DNA of 64,000 bases from Ornithodoros turicata (lineage: Eukaryota > Arthropoda > Arachnida > Ixodida > Argasidae), in contig NC_088201.1 in assembly GCF_037126465.1 (NCBI RefSeq), positions 129,580,665 through 129,644,664 of the forward strand. The letters run 5' to 3'. The translations under genes and the position numbers were made by a program. Shown here piece by piece: positions 55,540-64,000 of this stretch; the first letter of the stretch is position 1; the number at the start of each line of letters is the position of its first letter. Under the pieces are notes generated by a model. The model was given only the letters and a program-made list of their open reading frames with translations, did not search any database and was not told the DNA's origin.

Positions 55540-58500
55540 CAAGCTCCCAGATTTTAAATCGCATCTTTACCAGTACAAGTTTCCTTTCATAGCTCTATGC
55601 GAACATGGCATGGATGCAGCACATCGCGTTACTGGGTATACAATCTATCGATCTCATCAATCCTCTGAAAGCAGAGCAGCGTTATACATTCGTAATGACC
55701 TCGTTGCTGCTCCCATAGGGTCAGTATAGTCATCGATCTTATGATTATGTCTCCTGTAAGATCCGCCTTGGGCACATGCTGTTAACCGTTGTCAGTATCT
55801 ATCTACGTCCCGCGGTACAGGTTCAGTGGACTGACCTCCACCGCTTATTCAGTTCACTGGAATCCCCAACTCTTGTACTGGGTGACTTCAATGCTCATCA
55901 TACGGCCTGGGGAGGCCGTAGAACGGACGGACGGGGGAGGAGATTGTTAGAAGCAATGGAGACTGCTCACATGTGCCTCCTAAACAACCGTCAGCCAACT
56001 TATGTGCGATCACATACTTCACTCGATGTCCTGAATCTTTCCTGGTGCTCAGCAGACATAATTCGCTACATGTCGTGCGCTACCGATGTCGACATCCGAG
56101 GTAGTGACCACTTTCCCATCTATACTTCGCACGAAAGACTGCCTCTGTGACCCACTACTGGTCTGATCCATTTCACGAACTGGGCACTCTTTCGCGCTGG
56201 CCACCGATCATCTGCGCACACCGGCATGTCCTCAAAGGCCCTCTCGCAAGACACTCGTTCCGCCATGCAGGACGCGGTAGTCATGTCTGAACGGGTCACA
56301 GGTCACGGCGGTCATTCTCCAGCAATTAACCACCTCAGAGCATTACGTCGCCGAGCCGAGAGAATGGCTCGCCGAACTGGGCAACTTCCTGACATTGTGG
56401 CGTACCGCCGGATGAAAGCTAAAGTAACACGAGAACTTAAGAAAGAGGACCGGGAGCGTTGGCGTAAGTTTTGTAAACACTTTTCATCATTTGACCCCGC
56501 CACAAAGATCTGGAGGACAACAGGATGCGACCCCACAAAAGAATCCTCTCGCCGCATTGGCTATCGTTAAGGGTGTAGACAAAACCACGCTAGCGACAGA
56601 TTCCTCCGTCGTCCTAACGACACCAGTGGCTGCAAAGTCTGCAGTACACAACAGTTTCGTCCAGAGCCTGCAGACAGAAATCCACTAAGACTGGCCCCGT
56701 CCACCGGATGTTATGGACCGCGGCTTTACTCTAATTGAGCTGAAGACTGCGTTGAAACTTGTGAATGTGCGATCGTCCCCAGGACCAGATAAAATCACTT
56801 ACGCCGCACTGCGAAATCTTGACGAGCCGTCACTCCAAGCTCTCCTTCATGCTTATAATACGTCTTGGCGACACGAATCCGTACCATGTACTTGGAAGGG
56901 GGCTTTAGTTGTTCCAATCTTGAAACCAGGAAAACTCCCAAATGCCCTATCCTCCTTTCGCCACCGTGAGCCTGACAAGCTGTATGCGAAAACTGATGGA
57001 GAGAATGGTTTTGCATCGCCTCAACTGATGGCTCGAAAAACAAGGTGCGTTCCCTCAGGAAATGGCTGGATTTCGCCGCCACCGAAGTTCAATGGATCCC
57101 GTTCTCTACAGTCCAACATGCTTGTGCTCATCTGCGAATTGCTGTATCGGTCTTCCTGGACATTGAGCGCGTCTATGATGCCGTCTCGCACATCTGTGTG
57201 CTCAACGGGTTGGGGTCTTTTGGAGTCTCCGGTCGACTTTTCAGCTGGCTTCACGATTTCCTTACGGACTGAACTGTCGCTGTCCGCACATCCCACGGCC
57301 AAAGCCCCAAGCACCCTGTTCATCATGGCGTACCCCAAGGAAGCATTCGCAGTCCTACACTTTTCAATGTGGTAATGGCAGTACTAAAATCGATAGTTCC
57401 ACGCAAGGAAGCATTCTCCGTGTATGCCGATGACGTTGCCCTTTGGACAGCAGGCAAGTCACGACCATAGTCACTGCTGCTAATTCGGCGTCATTTGCAA
57501 CAAGCCTTAAACAATGTCCATCTCTAACTTACGCGACTTCGAATGTACTTTTCGCCCGAAAAGTGCGTCGAGCTCCCTTTCACTCACAAGGCAATGCATA
57601 ATTTCCCTCTTCGGGTGGGTCCAAAGAAGCCCGAGCCAGAGCGTTCCCATTGCTTCGTTGGTGTGGTCCTGGACTCGAACCTGCGCTGGGCTCGCCACAT
57701 TAAGCACCTTGAAATCAAAGTGCAGCGATGGCTTCCTGCAGTTCAACATCTTTCTGGCTACACGACAAGTCCTAGCTGAAGCTGGAGAACTCCCGCCGGA
57801 GGTCCTCCGTGAGCGGGCGACGGCTCGACACTTCCCACGTTTCCCGTCACCAGCTCCTCAGGAAAATTCGATACGGTCCTGAAAGTGATTTCCGTCGCGT
57901 GGCGCAGAGGACACGCCACGCTCTCACCGATTTCACACCTAGGACTGTCACACCGCCGAACGCCCCTGGTCTATGCCTGTGCCACCCACCTTCGCACGTT
58001 TTCCTGACCTCCAGGTCCGCAGAGCTCAGGTCGCCCCTCAAGTCCTTCGAGCCCATTTTTATGCTCTCGTAGACGCGAAGTTCTCTACGTCTACCGGCGC
58101 TTACACCGATGGCGCATCTCGAAATGGCAAATCCGCGTCAGCATTTGGCATCCCCGACGAAGGCGTAGTTCAAGGACGTCGCCTTTGGCATTTTTCGTCA
58201 TCCACAGCTGCGGAACTCTACGCCATATTTTTCTTTCTGCAGCACATCGTTCCTCCCCCCTCCCCCGGAATTGGGTGGTCTTTACTGATTGTCTACGAAG
58301 CAGGACATCGGCTCGCTCTCCGATGGGTTCCCGCCCATTGCGGTGTCGAAGGCAATGAACTGGCGGACAGCGCCGCCGAAGCAGCTCTCTCGTCTCGGAC
58401 ACGGATGCGTATTGCACTGCTGAGAGGCGATCGCCGGTCCATACTTCGAAGCCTTGTGACTCCTCTGGCTACCCGCCAACGGACCGCCGACGTACTACCC

Positions 58501-58795
58501 CCCGCCATGCTGAGCAGAGTTGACACAGCGCTCTTCCCGCATGCCTGCACATATCTCTCGTCAAGACGCCGCATTAGTTCAGCGAATGCGCCTCGACGTG
58601 GCCTTCACAGCGAAGTGGCGCTACCGCTTGATACAAGTTAACTCTCCACACTGCAGTCACTGCGGTGCTGTTGAAGATCTCGAGCACATTATTCTCCATT
58701 GCCCACACTGCCACCCTTCCCGCTCCGTACTTTCCGCCTCCCTCAACGAGCTAGACTCCCGCCCGCTCTCCCTCACAAAATTGCTTGGCCCCTGA
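55497..58795 (+). pseudogene. LINE ORF2: endonuclease, RT, RNase H; multiple frameshifts
   Basis: Endonuclease: MQWNPRSLRNKLPDFKSHL (about 55510), ALCEHGMD, RAALYIRND, LVLGDFNAHHTAWGG (about 55875) and RGSDHFPI (about 56097-56120). RT: SSPGPDKITYAALR (about 56775), VPILKPGK (about 56910), and YADDVALW at about 57424 with the catalytic Asp pair. RNase H: YTDGAS (about 58104), AAELYAI (58209), WVPAHCGVEGNELADSAA (about 58326-58380). The terminal CSHCGAVEDLEHIILHC cluster lies at about 58652-58703. These lie in different frames with stops near 55727, 56150, 56570, 56686, 57373 and 57780, so no product can be made. Confidence 0.88.
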
Positions 58796-58993
58796 CCCTC
58801 CTCACCTCACCTTCCACCTCACCAACGCTCTGCCCTCAAGGCTCTCTTCGCCTTTTTGGACGCCACAGGACTTCGCTCCTCCTTGTGACGGGACCGATTA
58901 CTTCATTCCCCGCTCCTCCTCCAGCACTGGGGTAGAGTATCGCCCCCGGCGATGAAACTTCCCACCCATCATCCTGAAATAAACGTGTTGTTT

Positions 58994-59070
58994 TGAGAAA
59001 AGCAATTAGCAGTATCAGCGACGTTACGCGCAGTATGAGCTACGTTTTGAAAAGTATCAGGAAGGTATGA
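58994..59070 (+). pseudogene. heptad-repeat frame, 3' part after the LINE
   Basis: Directly after the second TGAGAAAAGC the frame reads EKSN, a stop (TAG where the sister copy suggests GAG or CAG), then QYQRRYAQYELRFEKYQEGMSAD. It matches the end of the frame at 60678-60860 (NKQYQKNDQQYELYFEQ). Together with 53944-54111 it is one exon split by the LINE. Confidence 0.5.
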
Positions 59071-59810
59071 GCGCGGACCGTTTAGTTATCCAGTTATTCA
59101 CCTATAAGTGCTGGCGCCACAGCGTCTGGTATTGGCTTTTCAGGAGACGCTCGTGACTATTGGCGGGCTGTAACGGCCGTTACTCCATTCCCGTTCGTCC
59201 GATTCTGTTGAAATTTTGGGTGCACGTTGCTCATTCCTTGTCCTAAAACCTTTGTGGTTGACTCCTGGATTCTCATCCAAGCCGTTGCGAGTGCCGTCTG
59301 AGTACTTGAGCGCTTACTTGCTACCCTGTTTCTCGGAGCCGTCTGGACGTGTATTTCGCTCCGCTCTGCGTGGAAATTATATTTTCATCGCCGTCTCCAT
59401 GCTGTGACAGTGCCTGTGTAGCGTTTCAGTGATCACTCAAGCTGTTTTGTGTGCGTACCTTGGAATCAACCTGCGGAAGCCATGGGAGGCGTGTGCGCAT
59501 TACAGGTACCTGCAGTCCTGTTTTTCCGTTATCGTTCGATATGTTCGTCGGGTTAGCTGTCTGCAACTGTCATATTCGTGATTTTGTGATCCCTTATGAA
59601 AAGCTTTAGCTGATAGCCGTTACATGTGTGTATACAGTGTCAAATAAAGACGTGCACTAAATTCTTGTACCAACATTTTCTGCCTACGTGCTCCAAGGCG
59701 CACCGAAATCGCGCGTTAGTATGTTCCAAAAAAGTGTGTATTTGGATGCCCCAAACTGAAGCAAGCCGCAAACACTGGTTGTGGTTATAACCACACACAG
59801 CCTGCCTATA
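59071..59810. other. unassigned DNA with a polyadenylation-like signal
   Basis: No gene recognised. The 63-residue frame at 59216-59407 has no visible domain. AATAAA lies at about 59643-59648, followed by a GT-rich stretch. Confidence 0.4.
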
Positions 59811-60395
59811 GCCTGCTGAAAAAAATCATAGAGCCATCTGTATGAGCAATCACATATAGTTCATATATGTGTTTACTGAGCAATTACATGAACTTCTACG
59901 AGCATGTGTGAGCTATATGAGCACTCTCATATAGCTCACAGAGAGTGCTCATATGAGCATTCTCATACAGCCTATGAGCCATATAGGCATTCATACAGCC
60001 TATTCATGTACATGAATGCATATGAACCGTCTGAGCAAACGTGCAACATGCGTGATTAAGATAAAATGACAACACGTGATTACAAAATACTGGTTTATTC
60101 AGGTACTGACGTGGCGTATAGGTCCCTCAGAAAGCTTGCCAAATGCTTTTAGATGGGCTTTTTCCGTTTCTGTACAGGCACTCTTGATGTCAATGGTTTA
60201 GCTTCTTATATTCTTTACCTTCTTTATATACCTTCTTGTTTCCTGTTTGCCTTCCTATATATTTGACGAAAGTATCTGTTGCAAAAGAAATAAGAAAATC
60301 AGAACTGCGTTAAATTTCTGCGTCTAAAAGTATTCCACTTCCTACAACTTATACAACCGTATGGGTTCATGCTGAAATGGACATGAGTAGGGCAT
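59811..60395. repeat. unrecognised repeat X, copy 2
   Basis: Begins CCTGCTGAAAAAAATCATAG (compare CCTGTTGAAAAAACTCATAA at 53231). It contains the same TATGAG/CTCATA-rich tract and the ATGACAACACGTGATTACAA segment, then the CCTACAACTTATACAACCG arm. Divergence from copy 1 is roughly 20 percent with indels. Confidence 0.6.
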
Positions 60396-60677
60396 GTTAC
60401 TCATCTCCAACGCATAGATAACATCTTCGAAGCATTAAGTTGTATTTAGTCAGTCAGAATAACGCACGGGGTCATTTTGCTGATTAAACCTGAACGTAAC
60501 TTTCCTCCAGTGCCGGTGACGTCCAATGAACTCGGTTCTGAAACATCTCACTATGTTTGCGTAGTGCTTGCAAAACTGAGTACATATACATGAGCGTCTC
60601 TCGAACGACCATTACCAAACGCTCTAGCACCTGGACTCCAAGATGAATAACAGGTTAACAAAACGGTCCTTCCTTCC

Positions 60678-60860
60678 TCACTGCTCAAAATATAGCTCAT
60701 ACTGCTGATCGTTTTTCTGATATTGCTTATTCTGCGTCCGTAGCGCGTCGTTGGCCTTGCCGTGCGACTCATAACGTTTCTCATACTGCCCATAACCTTG
60801 CTCATACCGCCCATCGCGTTGCTTATACATCTCATTGCTTTTCTCATATTGCTCTATTCT
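60678..60860 (-). pseudogene. Tyr/Glu/Gln heptad-repeat frame, second copy
   Basis: The minus strand reads EQYEKSNEMYKQRDGRYEQG then YGQYEKRYESHGKANDALRT and QNKQYQKNDQQYELYFEQ-stop. The heptad spacing of Tyr-Glu/Gln and the HGKANDA landmark match the 53944 frame. A stop bounds the upstream side at 60861-60863. It lies immediately upstream of the chromodomain exon but on the other strand. Confidence 0.5.
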
Positions 60861-60912
60861 TTACATACTGTTATTTCAGAGCATGGTCTAGTTTGTCGTG
60901 TTCTTGTTGCAG

Positions 60913-61420
60913 AAAAAAAGGGTATCTAGTCAAGTGGCACGGGTATCCAAAGTGGGCCTGCATGTTCGAGCCTCGAGAGGATCTGAACGACGTCTTCCTC
61001 AAAGCCCTCGTCGAGCCACCGAAGCCCACTGACGATCCTGAACAGTCGTCATCCAGCAAGTTCCACCTAGAAATCCAAACGAACTCGTCAAACCCCAGAA
61101 AGTCCAACGGCCTGACCAACGTGGCCTTCGATTTGGACGTATTCCGCTGGGGGTTTGGCAACAAGGGGCAATCCATCACGAAGGTCTGGATCCTCTACAA
61201 GCAAGCTGACTTCGAGCGGCTGTCCCTTCCACCGGGCTGGGGGAAAAGCCTTGGCAAGAACAACGAGGGAGGCCTGGAAGTTGAGTTTCCTGCGAGGGTG
61301 AAGTCGGTACCCAGGATCAAGAAGAGCCCAGGTATTTCCTCCACTGGACCTCCTGTGAAGACCCTTCGGCTGTATTTTGTTACGCGGGGAATTGCTATGT
61401 CGGGCAATGGAGTGGCATGA
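60913..61420 (+). CDS. chromodomain-containing exon (partial gene)
   Basis: A plausible splice acceptor (TTCTTGTTGCAG, ending 60912) opens a frame to a stop at 61418-61420. Its start KKGYLVKWHGYPKWACMFEPREDLND is the second half of a chromodomain, the methyl-lysine-binding fold. The aromatic cage position usually Trp (N-x-W-E-P) is Phe here. The first strand of the domain should be in an earlier exon, which I could not find next to it because repeats lie there. The rest (about 135 residues, including VWILYKQADFERLSLPPGWG) is unfamiliar. Retroelement integrases also carry chromodomains, but no integrase adjoins. It could be a host gene exon or a duplicated fragment. Confidence 0.55.
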
Positions 61421-63030
61421 GCAAGCGACAGCGACAGTACAGGACGGAGCGTTCCGTTATTGCACTTCAGAAGGAAACAGTTACCAGCCCTATCGTACTA
61501 TGATCTTGTCTATGTCAAAATATTACCTAACGGCGTAACGGTTAGTCCAAATGCAGCGGATGGCAACGAGAAAATTCGTCTCTTCTGTTCGAGAATTGCT
61601 GCTCAGAGCAGAGAAACAGGAAGGGGGCGTCCTTGCACGAACTTATTTTCCGAGGCTTTTCATGTCTGCTTTCCCATAGATCCCCCTGTACCGAAAGCTC
61701 AACAGCAGCCTGAAATAGTCGTCGCGAAGCCTAAACGGAGATGTTTCACAAACGCTATCGCAACTTGAAAACGAGCTTTGTGCGTCAGTGGAACAAAACA
61801 GAGAACCGCAAAGTTCGATGTCCACCCCATGAATTCACCCCATGAAGCGCGACTTGCGCATGTGTCCCGTCGCTCGCCATCCGCGAGTCATTCCCCTTAC
61901 AACGGCGGAGGTAAAATTGGTGAAGGAAATCCCAAGAACAGATCGTCGACAGTTTGCTGAATGTGGAGGGAAGATGCAAACGATACTACATAGATAATGT
62001 GCTTTCTCAGCACGGCCTCTCACTTCATGATATCACACTCGAAGACATTAAAGGCATCGAGCACAGGCTCAGCTTATCAGAAAGTAAAGTATCAGTGTCT
62101 CGAGATGGTGACGAAACCATACACGGGACACTGTGACGGAATCCGATATTTTGCTGTCTCGAGCCGCAGGCTTCCCCGTCCTTCAACGACAACTTACTGT
62201 TGTGTCGAGGAGTGCAATGAATACCTTTTGTTAGCCTTCTTCGACTTCGGATTTCCGCCCCCACTAATACTAATCCTACGACTTGAGCTCCTCAAGGTGA
62301 CGGGCGAGACGACTTCCCCTCATATCTGATTAGACGCGGCATCGCAGCTGCTAAGATTGTAATATCTCTGAGTGTACGCTGAGTGACTACGTGAAACCAC
62401 CTGTTGAAAAGTAGTAGTAGTCTTCCAGAAAGAGAGTATAACCGTGCATAATCAACATAAGTGAAGTGCCATTAGAGAGACTAAAAATACGGAAGTAAAA
62501 ACAGGTGCTGCATGATGACAGGTGCAGGGGTTGACGCATACCATTACCACCACCGCAGGTCTGAGCCTTTAATGGCAAACATATAGAAAAGCTTTTAGAA
62601 TCAGGAGGTCCTTGAGGCCGAAAAGGCTGCCTGTAAGGCACTTCAGGGAAAATAAATGCGAAAAGAAAACAACACGAGGAGCTTAATAAGACCCAACGCG
62701 AAACCTCCTCGTGGGCAGTCAGACCATCATGTAGCTTCCAGTCAGTCGGCCACTCGCCAGCCTCCTAAAGTTGAAATAGTTTCATTTCTTTAAAAGTTGT
62801 TGTGAGTTTGTGACGCGAAGTTGAGTGATGCGCGATCTCCAACTGGGCACTCTGGAAGATCATCATCAGGAAGACGACGACAGCCGCAGCACCCGAAGAC
62901 AACATTGCCAGAAACCAAACAGATAAGACTTTGATTAGAGCATTGATTTGTTGAGTTGTTTAGCAGCGAGCTAGAACAGATTACGATTGCTAAGTAAATA
63001 TTGTTACTGTTACCAGCACCTGGACTTTTA
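61421..63030. other. unassigned DNA
   Basis: Several frames of 60-110 residues on both strands, none with recognisable domains. The frame at 61460-61768 is the longest with protein-like composition but has no match I know. The stretch could contain introns and UTR of a host gene that includes the chromodomain exon. Confidence 0.35.
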
Positions 63031-63038
63031 CTCTCTCT

Positions 63039-63760
63039 GTGTGTTGCCAGGGAAATGTGTTTTGGCAAGAGCTTTCCCATCGCTTACAACTTATCCCTCC
63101 CCTCAAGCTTACTAATGAATATCGCGAAAGTGTAGAAAAGCTCACAGAAGTGGCAGAAACACCAGGGCAATGTGTCGGATCTCAAGTCTCTTTTGTGAAA
63201 GACTCAGAATACGTAATACGAGAAAAATGCAAGAAGGAACTCAAATCGGTGGATGAAATCAGCAGATCGGGCACGCTCACGGTGAAAGTACTAGGAGACG
63301 GTAGCCACATCAGCAGAAGAGCGTCGTGGACATTTTTCTCCCCTGTAGTGTTCGAAGGCACAGCAAATCCACAAGGTCATAAAAAAACATCGCATCCTAG
63401 CGCTAGCAAACGTGCCAGAAAACTGGTTCATGCTAAGAATGGCATTCGCAAATATCATTTTGGAAATAAATGGGCTTGTGAGAACTATGGGCATAAACAC
63501 TGATAACCTGTCTCTACGACTGAAAATTTGTTTCGGCGCCGACTTAGTTTCTCTTCACAGTATTAAGGATGCAGTCTGCCTCCTCAGCTTTTCCCTGTCT
63601 ATTTTGCACGGCTTCTCGATCGCAGCGCGGGGATTATCGCAATCCTGTGCACGTTTTTAACGAACCCTCTCTAGCGCGTTGCCTGAAAACCAGGAAGAAC
63701 GATTGCGACCAGTTGCGAAATGGGGTACAGTTCGTGCCCTTGCCAAAGATTGAGCCTCAC
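63039..63760 (+). pseudogene. decayed transposon-type protein of unknown class
   Basis: A frame from 63039 reads TLTVKVLGDGSHISRR.SW.FFSPVVFE, which resembles the 'K-x-SGDG-x-x-x-R' segment of a widespread uncharacterised transposon protein family. It continues in a second frame (about 63430-63570: AFANIILEINGLVRTMGI..LKICFGADLVSLHSI) and a third (about 63570-63690: SAFPCLFCTASRSQRGDYR..PSLARCLK), where that family has a 'PCxWC' pair. The order of motifs fits one protein with at least two frameshifts. The family assignment is from memory of the pattern and is uncertain. Confidence 0.4.
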
Positions 63761-63837
63761 CACATAGTTCCCGGCGTCCTTCGTACGAGGATGAAAGTGT
63801 TCGACATACTTTTTTATGATGTCCTAAGGGAGTTCCA

Positions 63838-64000
63838 AGCACAGAGTCGAACCGAACCCGAACCTGAACCGAAAACCGTTATTAACCGTTATTTTTCGCC
63901 GAACCGGAACTGAACCGAACCGAAACGGTGGACGCCATCTTGGAGCTGAACCGGAACTGAACCGTTCAAAAAATACCGGTAACCGGTTCAAATAAAGGTT
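63838..64000. repeat. GAACCG/AACCGGTT-rich repeat at the right edge
   Basis: Dense GAACCGAACC, GAACCGGAACTGAACCG and AACCGGTTC words, like the GTTCA-rich tract at the left edge but with a different core. Probably the sub-terminal part of another transposon, cut by the window end. Confidence 0.45.

Larger units (their letters stand above)
54112..58993 (+). mobile_element. I-type LINE, full length but decayed, with 10-bp target duplication
   Basis: Bounded by TGAGAAAAGC on both sides (54102-54111 and 58994-59003). It carries a gag-like ORF1 with zinc knuckles, then endonuclease, RT, RNase H and a terminal Cys/His cluster, and ends with AATAAACGTGTTGTTT rather than a long poly-A. The presence of RNase H after RT is typical of the I group of LINEs. 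The element is about 4.88 kb long. Confidence 0.9.

Noticed and set aside
1..64000. tRNA and rRNA genes
   Set aside because: No stretch with tRNA A/B box spacing and cloverleaf pairing, or with rRNA core sequence, was recognised by eye. A covariance-model scan could still find a diverged one.

Overview
The window is eukaryotic, repeat-dominated DNA. There are no operons or Shine-Dalgarno spacing, almost every long open frame is a retroelement, and the rest is made of satellites, foldback elements and MITEs. The mix of Penelope-like elements (PLEs), an I-type LINE, Ty3/gypsy pol, Tc1-like remnants and CAGGGTGTCCCA-ended foldbacks suggests an arthropod, and I would guess a chelicerate such as a tick. 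That assignment is inference. No rRNA, tRNA or CRISPR locus was seen, and the only candidate host exon is a chromodomain fragment at 60.9-61.4 kb.

Layout. 1-14.3 kb: GTTCA-rich repeat ends, two copies of a foldback element (4241-5104, 13161-14333), a 1.35 kb palindrome (5430-6779), minus-strand Ty3/gypsy pol remnants (7585-9370), a LINE endonuclease fragment and a Tc1-like remnant. 14.5-21.3 kb: a 6.8 kb imperfect palindrome with about 3.05 kb arms, built from roughly 0.95 kb modules and carrying 11 exact TGACGTCA octamers. 21.9-25.5 kb: several MITEs, one with a clear TTA target duplication and one nested inside another foldback.

26.2-53.1 kb is the most interesting part, a continuous stretch of PLEs and hammerhead-ribozyme satellites separated by (TA)n tracts. 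In order it holds a PLE-A head-to-head pair, (TA)n, ten 236-bp satellite units, (TA)n, a PLE-B cluster (one inverted copy, one truncated copy and two full-length tandem copies with intact frames), (TA)n, about 23 related 232-bp units in two orientations, and (TA)n. On one strand each satellite unit folds as a type I hammerhead ribozyme, so the arrays look like animal retrozymes lying beside a plausible driver element.

The PLEs encode a 239-aa SGNH/GDSL-esterase-like ORF1, a single in-frame UGA followed by CUG or CUA, and then a long frame with Penelope-type reverse transcriptase and GIY-YIG endonuclease. That second frame has no AUG for its first 135 codons. The same arrangement occurs in two diverged families (A and B), which points to stop-codon readthrough or another non-AUG route to the RT.

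53.2-64 kb: an unrecognised repeat family that carries a Tyr/Glu/Gln heptad-repeat frame, split by a full-length but decayed I-type LINE (54112-58993, 10-bp target duplication). After it come the chromodomain exon, a decayed transposon-type protein at 63.0-63.7 kb and a GAACCG-rich repeat at the right edge.
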